Assembly (NCBI RefSeq): GCF_009811795.1
Contig: NZ_BLJE01000002.1
Coordinates: forward strand, 310,001 to 374,000
Direction of reading: 5' to 3'
Length of the DNA stretch: 64,000 bases
From: Litoreibacter roseus
Lineage (GTDB): Bacteria; Pseudomonadota; Alphaproteobacteria; Rhodobacterales; Rhodobacteraceae
A model generated the notes under the pieces. That model was not told the DNA's origin. It did not search any database and saw nothing but the letters and a program-made list of their open reading frames with translations. Of the stretch, positions 1 to 9,261 are shown piece after piece. The first letter of the stretch is position 1. Each line of letters begins with the position of its first letter. The position numbers and the translations under genes are program-made.

Positions 1-1
1 C

Positions 2-466
2 TATGACCGGCAGGGCAATGAAATTCCCGATTTCGTACTGAACAAGCCGCAATACCGCGACGCCGAGATACTGGTGGCGGGCGAAAATTTCGGCTGCGGA
101 TCGTCGCGGGAACACGCACCTTGGGCGATCAAGGATTTCGGCATCCGCTGCGTGATCGCGCCCAGCTATGCCGACATCTTCTACAACAACTGCTTCAAAA
201 ACGGGATCCTTCCCATCGCCTTACCGCAAGAACAGGTGGATGTTTTGATGAAGGACGCCGAGAAGGGGGCGAACGCCCGGATGACCGTCGATCTGGAGGC
301 ACAGACGGTCACCACATCGGATGGTGAGGTGTTCAATTTTGAGGTCGATGCCTTTAAAAAACACTGTCTTCTTGAGGGGTTGGACGATATTGGGCTGACC
401 TTAGGTAAGGCTGATGCGATCAAAAAGTTCGAGGCAAGTGCGAGCACTGCTCGGCCATGGATTTGA
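2..466 (+). CDS. leuD: 3-isopropylmalate dehydratase small subunit, 5'-truncated by the window edge
   Basis: Small subunit of isopropylmalate isomerase, which with LeuC converts 2-isopropylmalate to 3-isopropylmalate in leucine synthesis. The frame is open from base 2, so the N-terminus lies outside the window. The visible 154 residues contain the family hallmark [13 protein letters not shown] (about residues 28-40 of this fragment), followed by the conserved [20 protein letters not shown] segment. The protein ends at a normal C-terminal position. leuB lies about 2.2 kb downstream on the same strand, separated by two unrelated genes. The assignment is secure from the swivel-domain motif alone. 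Confidence 0.95.
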   Translation, partial: YDRQGNEIPDFVLNKPQYRDAEILVAGENFGCGSSREHAPWAIKDFGIRCVIAPSYADIFYNNCFKNGILPIALPQEQVDVLMKDAEKGANARMTVDLEAQTVTTSDGEVFNFEVDAFKKHCLLEGLDDIGLTLGKADAIKKFEASASTARPWI

Positions 467-479
467 CACAATAAAAGCT

Positions 480-516
480 ATATCTGGGCCTTTGTCTCTA
501 AATCAGGCCTAGATAT
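480..516 (+). terminator. Candidate terminator hairpin after leuD
   Basis: Two 12-base arms (480-491 and 505-516) can pair with a single mismatch around a 13-base loop, 14 bases after the leuD stop. No clean U-run follows immediately, so intrinsic termination is likely but not certain. Confidence 0.45.
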
Positions 517-627
517 TGCATCGGAACTTTTCCGGTGACACAAGAAAAACACGATTCCTCCCAACAAATTCCCCCCGCCTTATCCAAAGGTTGAGACCAT
601 AGGGGAATTGGGGAAGATTGTATTAAA

Positions 628-1557
628 ATGAAAAAGAACCTGGAGGCTATTGCCAAAAGATCAGGTCAGGAGGAAGAGCGTTTGGGCTCTGTCTCCGATC
701 ACTTTGAGGGGCTGTTTGACGTGATTTCGCGCGTGACGGGGGCGGTTGCCCGCGCATTTTTCGTCGTACTTTTGATTGCGACACCATCTTTGCTGTTGCC
801 GGGACAATCTCAGGACACGACTCAGATCGTTGTTCTGATTGCGTTCTTCGCTGCGCTTATCACATTGATTGAATATTCATCATCTTATCCGGCCTTGATC
901 GAATTCAGAAATGCGCCGCCGCTGAACCGCATCCGGTTCATCACGCTGTTCCTGATCGTCTTTTTCCTGTCGATTGTCTTCCGCGGTTTGTCCGATCCGA
1001 CAACGCTGACGCAGTTCATAACCGTTGTGGGTCTTCTGGTCGGTCACGTGATCGACTTTCCATACAGCCCTGTTCGACTGGTCATTTACCTGATGCCAGA
1101 GGACGTGAGCCCCGATCATCTGAGCCTCGTGCGGGCAAGTGCCGGGATCAGCTACCTTGTGGCGCTGGTATCGCTGGCGGTCTTTATGATTGTCATCCGT
1201 GTCAGCCAGTGGCCGAACCAAGCCGAGCGGTTCAACTTCTGGACGAACCTGCCGACCTTCGACCCAACCATGGGTGGCGACATCGTGACCCGTCTGAACC
1301 GGGATGCGCGCTTTAACATTACGTTAGGGTTTTTACTGCCATTCCTGACGCCACTGATTGTAAAGACGGCGTCGGGCTTCTTCGACACATCCATGAGCCA
1401 AGCGCCGCAGACCTTGGTGTGGATGATCGCAGTATGGACCTTCCTTCCCGCAAGCCTGTTCATGCGCGGTATCGCGATGAACCGGATTGCCGAGATGATC
1501 GAGCATTACCGCACGCGCGGCGCTGGTGCCATCCAGCCAAGTCTCGCGCGGGCCTAG
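628..1557 (+). CDS. Conserved polytopic membrane protein of unknown function
   Basis: The 309-residue product has a charged N-terminus of about 40 residues followed by roughly seven hydrophobic segments (near residues 43-60, 67-85, 101-120, 126-144, 170-190, 225-247 and 262-281). This predicts an inner-membrane protein. I recognise no catalytic motif, transporter signature or named domain. The ATG at 628 is preceded by a GGGGAAG stretch about 12 bases upstream. It sits between leuD and an exported endonuclease/exonuclease/phosphatase-family protein whose reading frame overlaps its 3' end by more than 100 bases, so the two may be cotranscribed. Nothing suggests a role in leucine synthesis; the location seems incidental. 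Confidence 0.7.
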   Translation: MKKNLEAIAKRSGQEEERLGSVSDHFEGLFDVISRVTGAVARAFFVVLLIATPSLLLPGQSQDTTQIVVLIAFFAALITLIEYSSSYPALIEFRNAPPLNRIRFITLFLIVFFLSIVFRGLSDPTTLTQFITVVGLLVGHVIDFPYSPVRLVIYLMPEDVSPDHLSLVRASAGISYLVALVSLAVFMIVIRVSQWPNQAERFNFWTNLPTFDPTMGGDIVTRLNRDARFNITLGFLLPFLTPLIVKTASGFFDTSMSQAPQTLVWMIAVWTFLPASLFMRGIAMNRIAEMIEHYRTRGAGAIQPSLARA

Positions 1558-2612
1558 CAGCCCTCTGCTATCTTGCGCTCGGGTGCCTCACGCAGGCACT
1601 CGCGGCTGACCCTTTTCGGGTTATGAGCTTCAATACGGGGCTGGACCGAAAGGGTCCCGGTTTGTTGGTTCGGGATATCCTTAAGGGCGAAGACGAAGAC
1701 ATCGGGGCGGTTCTTGCCGAGATTGCGGCTGTCTCACCCGATATCGCGGTTCTGCAAGGCATCGACTTTGATCACAATGGCGTCGTTCTGGACGTACTTG
1801 CTGACGCGCTTCGGGATCACGGGCTGGACCTACCTCACCATTTCATGCGCCGGCCGAATACCGGGACGGGAACGGGCTTTGATCTCGATAAGAACGGTCG
1901 CCTTGGTGAGGCGCGAGATGCGCAAGGCTACGGCACGTTCTCGGGGCAAGGTGGCATTGGGATTCTGTCACGCTTTCCGATCCTTGAAGACACCGTTGGC
2001 GACTATTCCGATGTCCTTTGGAAGGACGTGCCCGGCCCCAGCTTGCCCGTGATCGATGGCAAGCCTTATTTTTCAGCTGAGGTGCTGGACGTCCTGCGTC
2101 TGCACACGGTTGGCGCTTGGGTTGTTCCGATCCAGACGCCGGACGGCCCCGTTCAGATCTGGGCGTCTCAAGCAGGTCCGCCGGTGTTTGACGGTCCCGA
2201 AAACCGGAACGGCTTGCGCAACGCAGCAGAGATCAGGTTCTGGACGGATATGGCCGAGGCCGGGTCCGTTCCATTTGTGATCGCTGCGGGTCTGAATGCC
2301 GATCCGCATGATGGGGATGGATCGCATGCGGCGATTTCAACCCTTCTCGCCAGTCCCAATCTTCAGGACCCACGCCCCGCGTCAGACGGCGCGCAGCAGG
2401 CGGCCGATGCGGGGCATGTGACCCCACCGTCGCAGGACACCGTCGATTGGCCGAACTCGGACACCCGCCCTGGAAATTTGCGGGTCGATTATGTTTTGCC
2501 GTCTACTGACCTACGGGTCGTGGATGCTGGGGTTCATTGGCCACCCGACGTCCCGCCGGAGACATTTGGGTCGCGCCACCGGGCTGTCTGGGTTGACGTT
2601 GCCCTTGATTGA
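1434..2612 (+). CDS. Exported endonuclease/exonuclease/phosphatase-family protein
   Basis: The mature part begins ADPFRVMSFNTGLDRKG and carries the EEP-family pattern: an N-terminal SFN, the metal-site region PDIAVLQGIDFD, the RVDYVLPS motif near the C-terminus and the final SRHRAVWVDV. The family cleaves phosphodiesters in nucleic acids, sphingomyelin or other substrates; the substrate here is unknown. A hydrophobic stretch (LAALCYLALGCLTQALAADP) looks like a secretion signal. There is no ATG, GTG, TTG or CTG in frame between 1437 and that signal. The start must therefore be the ATG at 1434 (or GTG 1419), giving a 35-40-residue basic extension and a long overlap with the upstream gene, or else be non-canonical. 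The start is uncertain; the family is fairly sure. Confidence 0.75.
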   Translation: MDLPSRKPVHARYRDEPDCRDDRALPHARRWCHPAKSRAGLAALCYLALGCLTQALAADPFRVMSFNTGLDRKGPGLLVRDILKGEDEDIGAVLAEIAAVSPDIAVLQGIDFDHNGVVLDVLADALRDHGLDLPHHFMRRPNTGTGTGFDLDKNGRLGEARDAQGYGTFSGQGGIGILSRFPILEDTVGDYSDVLWKDVPGPSLPVIDGKPYFSAEVLDVLRLHTVGAWVVPIQTPDGPVQIWASQAGPPVFDGPENRNGLRNAAEIRFWTDMAEAGSVPFVIAAGLNADPHDGDGSHAAISTLLASPNLQDPRPASDGAQQAADAGHVTPPSQDTVDWPNSDTRPGNLRVDYVLPSTDLRVVDAGVHWPPDVPPETFGSRHRAVWVDVALD

Positions 2613-2682
2613 GCTGCCTTCGTCTTGACGCAGGGAACACCGCAGGATAGGCCGCAAACACCTGTTCTGACGGAGCTTTCCC

Positions 2683-3798
2683 ATGTCAAATCTCTCTTTG
2701 TTAATTCTGCCCGGCGACGGCATCGGTCCAGAAGTTATGACCCAGGTCGAACGCGTGATCGATTGGCTGGGCGACCAGAGAGGACTGAAATTTGATGTGT
2801 CGCGCGATCTTGTCGGCGGCGCGGCCTATGACGAGCACGGGGTTCCGCTGGCCGATGAAACCATGGCCAAAGCGCAGGAGGTCGATGCGGTTCTGCTTGG
2901 CGCTGTCGGCGGCCCGGCCTACGACAATCTCGACTTCAGCGTGAAGCCCGAGCGGGGTCTGCTGCGCCTGCGCAAGGAGATGGACCTGTTCTCGAATCTG
3001 CGTCCCGCGCAGTGTTTCGATGCGTTGTCTGATTTTTCGTCTTTGAAGAAAGAAGTAATCTCTGGCCTTGATATCATGATCGTGCGGGAACTGACCTCAG
3101 GCGTTTACTTTGGCGAGCCACGGGGCATTCAGGATGACAATGAGGGCGGTCGCGTAGGCGTTAATACGCAGCGCTATACGACGAACGAGATCCGCCGCGT
3201 GGCGCGCTCTGCCTTTGAACTGGCGCGCCGTCGCAGCAACAAGGTCTGTTCGATGGAAAAGGCCAATGTCATGGAAAGCGGTATTCTGTGGCGGGAAGAG
3301 GTCTCGTGGGTTCACGAGAACGAATACCCGGATGTCGAGCTAAGTCATATGTACGCCGACAATGGCGCTATGCAGCTTGTGCGTGCGCCAAAGCAGTTCG
3401 ACGTGATCGTCACGGACAACCTGTTTGGTGACATCCTGTCCGATTGTGCTGCCATGCTGACCGGATCGCTCGGGATGCTGCCCTCCGCCAGTCTTGGCGC
3501 ACCGATGGAAAATGGTCGGCCAAAGGCGCTGTACGAACCCGTCCATGGTTCGGCGCCAGATATTACCGGCCAAGGCAAGGCGAACCCCATCGCCTGCATC
3601 CTGAGTCTTGCCATGGCGCTGCGCTACTCGTTCGATCAGGGCGAAGAGGCCGCTCGCATTGAAAAGGCTGTTGAGAAAGTGCTGGCCGATGGTGTTCGCA
3701 CGGGTGATCTGATGGGCCCCGATGGTGGAACGCCTGTGTCGACGTCCGGCATGGGCGATGCGATCCTTGATGCACTTTCCGAAAGTGCCAAAAAGTAA
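2683..3798 (+). CDS. leuB: 3-isopropylmalate dehydrogenase
   Basis: Oxidises and decarboxylates (2R,3S)-3-isopropylmalate with NAD+, the third step of leucine synthesis, in the cytoplasm. At 371 residues it is full length. Visible family features are the N-terminal [11 protein letters not shown], the substrate-site segment [14 protein letters not shown], the Lys/Asp region [34 protein letters not shown] with the metal-binding Asp residues, and the NAD-binding [18 protein letters not shown]. The ATG at 2683 begins [13 protein letters not shown], the usual spacing to the glycine loop. leuD lies upstream on the same strand but is separated by two genes, so the two are probably not tightly cotranscribed. 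Confidence 0.97.
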   Translation: MSNLSLLILPGDGIGPEVMTQVERVIDWLGDQRGLKFDVSRDLVGGAAYDEHGVPLADETMAKAQEVDAVLLGAVGGPAYDNLDFSVKPERGLLRLRKEMDLFSNLRPAQCFDALSDFSSLKKEVISGLDIMIVRELTSGVYFGEPRGIQDDNEGGRVGVNTQRYTTNEIRRVARSAFELARRRSNKVCSMEKANVMESGILWREEVSWVHENEYPDVELSHMYADNGAMQLVRAPKQFDVIVTDNLFGDILSDCAAMLTGSLGMLPSASLGAPMENGRPKALYEPVHGSAPDITGQGKANPIACILSLAMALRYSFDQGEEAARIEKAVEKVLADGVRTGDLMGPDGGTPVSTSGMGDAILDALSESAKK

Positions 3799-3947
3799 GC
3801 CTTCGTTAAGCCGGTTTGCCCTAATCAGTGAGGCTGCAAGGACGCTTGTCAGTGCATGAAGGATTTGCCGCATTTGCGGACAGTGCGAAGCATTGACGCG
3901 CCCGGACCCGCAAGACAGTGTCGGGGCGAAGCTGAGTTGGGGTATCC

Positions 3948-4901
3948 ATGTCAAAGAACGCCAAAGGCGCACTCTATGCCCTGATTGCGTTCGGGATTTT
4001 CGCCACCCATGACGTGATCATCAAGATCCTGGGTGCGGCGGCGTATTCCCCCATCCAGATCGTATTCTTCAGCGTTCTCTTCAGCTTCCCACTGGCCACG
4101 ATGTATCTGATGCGGGACGCCACCAGCGGGACGTTGATCCCCAAACATCCCTATTGGATGATCGCCCGTACATTGGCGGCCGTCGTCACCGGGTTTTGCG
4201 CGTTCTACGCGTTCTCGGTGCTGCCCTTGGCGCAGGTCTACGCCATCCTCTTCGCGTCGCCGCTGCTGATCACAATCCTCGCGATCCCGATTTTGGGTGA
4301 GCAAGTCAAATTGCGCCGCTGGCTTGCGGTGATCGTCGGGCTTTGCGGCGTTCTGGTTGTTCTGCAACCGGGCGAGACCGCGTTGGAACTGGGTCACGCC
4401 GCGGCTTTGGTTGCTGCCGTCTGCGGTGCATTTGCCTCGGTCATCGTGCGTAAGATTGGTCGGGAGGAGCGGCCCGTCGTGATCATGCTTTATCCGATGA
4501 TGGCGAATTTCGTGGTGATGGCCGCGCTCTTGCCGCTGGTCTACCAACCCATGCCCATTCAGGACTTGGCCCGCTTGGGTGTGATTGCCCTTTTCGCATG
4601 GACCGCCGGACGGTTCCTGATCGCGGCCTATAGCACCGGGGAGGCCGTTGTCGTGGCCCCCATGCAGTATTCCCAGATCATCTGGGCAACCGCCTACGGG
4701 TTGTTTTTCTTTGATGAGGCGCCAGGTCTCAACACGATTATTGGATCCGCTATCATCATTTCCAGCGGTCTTTATATCGTGCTCCGCGAAAGCCGGGTGG
4801 AAGAGTCCGAAACCCCTGTTCTGCGCACCCGCAGCCGTCCCGAGACGGGGACAACCCCGCGGATCGCCCCCTCGCTTTGGCCGAGAAAGCCACCCGAATA
4901 G
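3948..4901 (+). CDS. EamA-family (DMT) transporter
   Basis: The 317-residue inner-membrane protein has about ten hydrophobic segments arranged as two EamA repeats, the drug/metabolite transporter layout. Family clues are the opening GALYALIAFGIFATHDVIIK and the internal ILGEQVKLRRWLAVIVGLCG, the characteristic E-x-x-x-x-R-x-W end of repeat one. Repeat two ends near residue 285 and a hydrophilic tail of about 35 residues follows. Such proteins export metabolites or drugs and substrate cannot be read from sequence. The next gene lies convergently with a gap of only four bases. Confidence 0.9.
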   Translation: MSKNAKGALYALIAFGIFATHDVIIKILGAAAYSPIQIVFFSVLFSFPLATMYLMRDATSGTLIPKHPYWMIARTLAAVVTGFCAFYAFSVLPLAQVYAILFASPLLITILAIPILGEQVKLRRWLAVIVGLCGVLVVLQPGETALELGHAAALVAAVCGAFASVIVRKIGREERPVVIMLYPMMANFVVMAALLPLVYQPMPIQDLARLGVIALFAWTAGRFLIAAYSTGEAVVVAPMQYSQIIWATAYGLFFFDEAPGLNTIIGSAIIISSGLYIVLRESRVEESETPVLRTRSRPETGTTPRIAPSLWPRKPPE

Positions 4902-4905
4902 GCCG

Positions 4906-5952
4906 CTAGAGCGCGCGGTTAGCTACATCCTTGATCACGCTTGCAATTATTTTGGCTGTATCCTGCCATGTCGGCAGATCGTTCGCCTTTGCGACGGCTG
5001 CCGCTTTGTACTGCTTGTAGGCTGCGGGGTCGGTCAGCAAGGTTCTTAACGCGCCTGCCAACTGCTCCGGGTCGTTTGGTGGTACTAAAATCCCGGCATC
5101 TCCAACGGTGTCAGGCACGGCCCCCACGGCGCAAGAGATGACCGGTAGCCCGTAGAGCATAGCCTCGCTCAACACCATGCCGTAGCCTTCGTAGCGGGTG
5201 GCGAGCGCAAAGATGCTTGCCGCTGCGAAGCGGTCTGCAAGGTCTAAGGCGCTGAGTTCGCCGGTGAACTGGACCCGGCCCGCCAAGCCAAGTCGCGTCA
5301 GCTGATCAATCAAGGAGGACGCGTAGGCCGCGTCGTGCACCTTTCCCGCGATAACAGCACGCCAATCGAGATCCTTCAGACCGGCGAGCGCGTCGAGCAG
5401 GACGTCGTGCCCTTTGCGCGGGGCGAGAAGCCCCACTGACAGGATCAGCGGTGGGTTCGACGGTTTTGCCGTGATCTTTGGTCGATCAAATCCCGGTAGA
5501 GCAATTGTGATGCGGTCTTCGGGAACGCCGAATTGCTTGGTCAGAATATCGGCGGTGTGAGCGCTGGGCACGAGAACATGGGTAACATGCTTCAGGACGG
5601 CTGCCTCGTTTGCCAAAAGCTCAGCGGCGCGTGATGGCGGCAGACCAGTCTCCAACCCAAGCGGGTGGTGCACCATCGCGATCACGGGCGCCGCCAAATT
5701 AGCTATACCATCGGGGTCGATAGCGCCGGACACGAGCCCATCGAGGATGACCGGACGGTCTGCTGGAATGTCCTGCAAGGCGCGAAGCGTTGCGACCATA
5801 TCGCCTGGCGTAGGGTCAGGAAAGCTGTCGGGCAGTTGCAGATGCTCTGTTGAGCAGTTGATTTCATTGAGCACTCGCAAAACGGTTGCTTCGTAAATGT
5901 AGCCACCGGTGCGTTGGTGCATATCACCGGGGATGGCGAAGACAGCGTTCAT
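4906..5952 (-). CDS. GT4-type glycosyltransferase, last gene of an eight-gene operon
   Basis: The 348-residue cytosolic GT-B enzyme has an N-terminal acceptor domain (MVHHPLGLETGL near residue 93) and a C-terminal nucleotide-sugar domain. The latter contains LILSVGLLAPRKGHDVLLDA, the ATRYEGYGMVLSEAMLYGLP signature (E-x7-E motif of GT4) and a final GILVPPNDPEQLAGAL. Such enzymes transfer a sugar from a nucleotide donor to a lipid or glycan. Its start codon overlaps the stop of the upstream permease gene by four bases (ATGA), so it is translationally coupled to the ABC and lipid genes. In that context a glycolipid acceptor is plausible, but this is inferred only from position. Confidence 0.88.
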   Translation of the reverse strand: MNAVFAIPGDMHQRTGGYIYEATVLRVLNEINCSTEHLQLPDSFPDPTPGDMVATLRALQDIPADRPVILDGLVSGAIDPDGIANLAAPVIAMVHHPLGLETGLPPSRAAELLANEAAVLKHVTHVLVPSAHTADILTKQFGVPEDRITIALPGFDRPKITAKPSNPPLILSVGLLAPRKGHDVLLDALAGLKDLDWRAVIAGKVHDAAYASSLIDQLTRLGLAGRVQFTGELSALDLADRFAAASIFALATRYEGYGMVLSEAMLYGLPVISCAVGAVPDTVGDAGILVPPNDPEQLAGALRTLLTDPAAYKQYKAAAVAKANDLPTWQDTAKIIASVIKDVANRAL

Positions 5953-7496
5953 CCCTGCACCTGTTCGCTTGCGTAAACGCGCAGGATGGCACGCTCGATA
6001 CGCTCAACGACGAGATAGGCCAGCGTGGCGGCGGCGGTTACGACGACAATCGCGCTCCACAGCATGTTGTAGTTCGATGTTGTCGCCGTCAGTGCCATGA
6101 GGTTTCCGATCCCTTTTCCCGTCGCAAGCCATTCCGTCGTCGTGACCGCCAGAAAGGCTGCCGGAATGGCCATGCGGGCCGAGGCGAAGAAAGCGGGCAG
6201 CATTGCCGGGATGCGCGCCCATCTCATCAGCCGCAGGCGCCCGGCCGCGTAGCTGTCGAACATATCGATGATCTGTCCGGGCGTTTGGCGCAAGCCTTGC
6301 AGGCAGGCAATAAGCGTGGGGAAGAAGATCATTACGGCAACGATGATGATCGTGCCCGCTGCACCGCGCCCCAAGGCAAGCACGATCAGGGGTGCTGTTG
6401 TAATGATGGGCACGGATCTCAGCGCAATGGCAGCCGGAAGAACCGTGGCTGACAGGGCTGGGACGAGGGTTAGCAAGATCGCCAGACCCGCGCCAAGCCC
6501 CAGTCCCGCCAAATAGCCCGGTACGGTGAGCGCGCTTGTTTCGGTCAGGGCGGTGCGTAGCGTGCTTCGCGCCTCGTCATTGGTCGTCAGATACCGCCAG
6601 ATGTCCAGCGGCCGCTTGGCAAAGAACCGATTGAGATCGAATATATCCATCACGCTGTGCCACAGGACCAGAACGAGCGCGATCAGTGCAACAGCCTTGC
6701 CCAAGCTTCGGCTCCAATTCTCGCGTCCCTGTACTGGGGGCGGCGTCATAAGAATGCTCGCCGGATGCGCAACCAACCTACGTCCGATCCAGCCGATGAT
6801 GCCGTAGACTAAGATGGATACGGTCGCGGCAAGGCTCGCAAGCGCCCAAGTGGCGTCCACGTCCAGACTGCGCATGGCCCGCAAGGTCAACACCCCCAAG
6901 CCCCTGTCTGCGCCCGTAAACTCGCCGATCATCGCACCCAGAATAGCCGCGGGCGCGGCGATCTGCAGGCCCGCGATCAGATAAGGCAGGCTGGCGCGCG
7001 CGCGGATGTAGAAAAGCTCGGTCATCCTTCCGCGTCCGTAAATGCGCGTGAGGTCCGACCAGTTTTGCGGGATCGCCCGAAGCCCAACGACCAGCGCCAG
7101 ATAGGTCGTGTAGTATACGGCTAGCGCGGCCAGCGCGATCTGCGGGCCATTGCCCGGTCCATAAAGCACGCGCAGGATTGGCCCGGTTGCAACAAGCGGC
7201 AGACAAAAGACGGTCAGCGCCAGTAGGGAAATCGTTCGTTCGCTGCGCGGCAACAAGATCACAGTGCAGGACAGAATGATCGCGCCAAGATTGCCCCAGA
7301 GAAATCCCCAAGCCGCATTGTGCAGCGTCGCGGTGACGGCGCGGGATAGCAGACCAGTGTTTTCAGCCATATGTCGTAGAACGTCTAGGGGGCCCGCGAT
7401 GACAAAGCTGTTTGGGTAGATCTGCGCGACGATCTCCCACAAGGCCAGGGCAGCAAGGGCACTGAGCCAACCGTGGATGCCGCGTGTTCGCGTCAT
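5949..7496 (-). CDS. ABC transporter permease with two fused permease domains
   Basis: The 515-residue inner-membrane protein contains two copies of a BPD-type (TauC/SsuC/ThiX-like) permease domain, residues about 1-255 and 265-515. Each has around six hydrophobic segments and its own cytoplasmic coupling loop: TRIYGRGRMTELFYIRARAS in the first and FDSYAAGRLRLMRWARIPAM in the second. Single-domain permeases of this family are about 250 residues and work as homodimers, so this is a natural tandem fusion forming both halves of the channel. It lies three bases after the ATPase gene and overlaps the glycosyltransferase gene. The binding protein 1 kb upstream is of NMT1/THI5 type, pointing to a small pyrimidine-like, sulfonate-like or other organic substrate. 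Confidence 0.9.
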   Translation of the reverse strand: MTRTRGIHGWLSALAALALWEIVAQIYPNSFVIAGPLDVLRHMAENTGLLSRAVTATLHNAAWGFLWGNLGAIILSCTVILLPRSERTISLLALTVFCLPLVATGPILRVLYGPGNGPQIALAALAVYYTTYLALVVGLRAIPQNWSDLTRIYGRGRMTELFYIRARASLPYLIAGLQIAAPAAILGAMIGEFTGADRGLGVLTLRAMRSLDVDATWALASLAATVSILVYGIIGWIGRRLVAHPASILMTPPPVQGRENWSRSLGKAVALIALVLVLWHSVMDIFDLNRFFAKRPLDIWRYLTTNDEARSTLRTALTETSALTVPGYLAGLGLGAGLAILLTLVPALSATVLPAAIALRSVPIITTAPLIVLALGRGAAGTIIIVAVMIFFPTLIACLQGLRQTPGQIIDMFDSYAAGRLRLMRWARIPAMLPAFFASARMAIPAAFLAVTTTEWLATGKGIGNLMALTATTSNYNMLWSAIVVVTAAATLAYLVVERIERAILRVYASEQVQG

Positions 7497-7499
7497 ATG

Positions 7500-8258
7500 T
7501 CAGGCGGCCACGGCGCCGAGGGCATCCGAAACATCATCACATACGCGCTGGAAGTCTGGCGTGTTCGGGACGGGGATGGTCGTCTGATCCACCGTGATGT
7601 CCGCGACCACCGCAGCAGGTCGGGGGGAAAGGACGAGAATGCGGTCTGACAGCAACACCGCTTCCTGCACAGAGTGCGTGACCAGCACAGCGGTCGTTCC
7701 GCGGTCGCGCCAGAGCGGCGGCAATTCCAGATTGAGCCGATTGCGGGTAATCGCGTCCACAGCCCCAAAAGGCTCATCAAGCAGAACAAGCTCGGGTTCG
7801 GAAATCAAACAGCGGGCAATGGCGGCCCGTTGACGCATCCCGCCCGACAGTTCAGCGGGGCGGCGGTCGCCAAATCCGCTGAGGCCAACCAGATCAATCA
7901 GTGCGTTCACCTGATCAGGATTGCTGGGTTTGCGCGCAAGTTTCAGTCCCAACGCGATGTTGCTGTGTAAAGTGCGCCACGGCAGCAATGATGGGTCCTG
8001 AAAAGCCATGGAGACGGCGCCGCGGCGGGCCAGGGCTTTCGGTGTCTCTGTTCCGATCTGGACGGTCCCGGTGGTTGGATCCTCCAGCCCCGCGATCATG
8101 CGCAGAACTGTCGATTTACCGCACCCGGATGGCCCGACCAGTGCGGTGGTCTGACCTGCTTTCAACATCAGATCCAAAGGCGCCACGGCGTCTACTTTGG
8201 CGTCGCCTGTGCCGAAAACCTTGGAGACACCGTTCAGCTCAACCGCGGCGCCGGACAT
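7500..8258 (-). CDS. ABC transporter ATP-binding protein (SsuB/TauB type)
   Basis: The 252-residue ATPase energises the fused permease next to it. Visible motifs are Walker A GPSGCGKST (about residues 43-51), the Q-loop in AFQDPSLLPWRT, the signature LSGGMRQRAAIARCL, Walker B ELVLLDEPFGAVD and the switch histidine in LVTHSVQEAVLLSD. The QDPSLLPW and HSVQEAVLLSD phrases are typical of ATPases for nitrate, sulfonate, taurine and thiamine-precursor importers. I chose the ATG at 8258, four bases after the binding-protein stop; an upstream in-frame start at 8273 would overlap that gene. Confidence 0.92.
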   Translation of the reverse strand: MSGAAVELNGVSKVFGTGDAKVDAVAPLDLMLKAGQTTALVGPSGCGKSTVLRMIAGLEDPTTGTVQIGTETPKALARRGAVSMAFQDPSLLPWRTLHSNIALGLKLARKPSNPDQVNALIDLVGLSGFGDRRPAELSGGMRQRAAIARCLISEPELVLLDEPFGAVDAITRNRLNLELPPLWRDRGTTAVLVTHSVQEAVLLSDRILVLSPRPAAVVADITVDQTTIPVPNTPDFQRVCDDVSDALGAVAA

Positions 8259-8262
8259 AGGA

Positions 8263-9261
8263 CTACACCGCATGCACCTCTTCCAGAAGGGAGCGATCCC
8301 AAAGTGCGGGTGTCACCTGTCGACCCAAAAGCGCAAGGGTCTCGATGTTTTGTGCAATGCCGTCCTCTGTGAACCAGCCGAAGCCCTCTGCTGCGGTTAG
8401 GTCAGAGAACATCAACGGCAACTGGCGTTCGGCTTGCAGTTTCTGCGCCTCAAGGTCGAGGCCTGCATCGGGGAACATATCGACAGTGAGTACGGCCGCG
8501 GCGTCGGTGTCTTTTTGGTAGTCGTTCCACCCGCGCACCTCACCTTTGAGCAGGCCAACGATCTCGGCGCGCCTGTTGGCGATGCTGTCTTCCGTCGCGA
8601 TATAAGTCTGCGAATAGACCGAATATCCGTGATCCGCCATCAGCATGGTCACGTTGTCTACGCCCTGAATTGTCATGGCAACCGGCAGGTCCGTGGCCCA
8701 GCACAGCAGGCAATCCACCTGACCCGAGACCAGCGGCGCGGCATCGTATTGGGTCGGTACAATTTCGATCTCGTTTATGTCGACATTGTTGAGTGTACAC
8801 AGCGCTTGCAAAACCGGTGTGTTGTTCGTCGACATCCCGATCTTCTTTCCCACCAGACCGGCGGGGCTGTTGACAGGGTTGGCGGCCAGCGAGGCGATGG
8901 CGAACGGATTTTTCTGCATCGCGACGGCAATGATTTTGAAGGGCGCACCCTCAGCAACCGCCGCAGCGGTATAGTCTGCCGCCGAAATGCCGACCAAAGC
9001 AGTCCCAGAAACCACAGGGGGTTCTACAGGTGCGTTTGGGCCGCCCGGCGTCAGCGTGACGTCCAGTCCCTCGTCAGCCCAATATCCATTGGAAGCCGCG
9101 ATATAGCTTCCGCCAAACTGGACCGAATGCAGCCAAGACAATTGCAGGTTTGCGGGGGTGTTCGCCAAGGCGAGGCCTGGGCGCACAAACGCTGCTGCGC
9201 CAAGTGCTGCGGCGCCGGTCGATAGTACGCTTCTGCGGGTCGGAGTACGTGTAAGTTTCAT
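8263..9261 (-). CDS. ABC transporter substrate-binding protein, NMT1/THI5-like
   Basis: The 332-residue periplasmic binding protein begins with a probable Tat signal (TRRSVLSTGAAALGAAAF, cut near LALA-NTP). The mature protein follows the NMT1/THI5 pattern: QLSWLHSVQFGGSYIAASNG, then NGYWADEGLDVTLTPGG, GISAADYTAAAVAEGAPFK and LVGKKIGMSTNNTPVLQAL. Relatives bind thiamine pyrimidine precursors, riboflavin, sulfonates or nitriles, so the ligand is open. Its ATG overlaps the stop of the flippase-like gene upstream (ATGA), tying the importer to the lipid genes. No TPP riboswitch was found in front, which gives no support to thiamine, though an internal operon gene would not need one. Confidence 0.9.
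   Translation of the reverse strand: MKLTRTPTRRSVLSTGAAALGAAAFVRPGLALANTPANLQLSWLHSVQFGGSYIAASNGYWADEGLDVTLTPGGPNAPVEPPVVSGTALVGISAADYTAAAVAEGAPFKIIAVAMQKNPFAIASLAANPVNSPAGLVGKKIGMSTNNTPVLQALCTLNNVDINEIEIVPTQYDAAPLVSGQVDCLLCWATDLPVAMTIQGVDNVTMLMADHGYSVYSQTYIATEDSIANRRAEIVGLLKGEVRGWNDYQKDTDAAAVLTVDMFPDAGLDLEAQKLQAERQLPLMFSDLTAAEGFGWFTEDGIAQNIETLALLGRQVTPALWDRSLLEEVHAV

Noticed and set aside
8434-9225. 263-residue open frame on the plus strand
   Set aside because: It lies wholly antisense to the NMT1-like binding-protein gene and its peptide is basic and without domain pattern, as expected of a GC-rich shadow frame.
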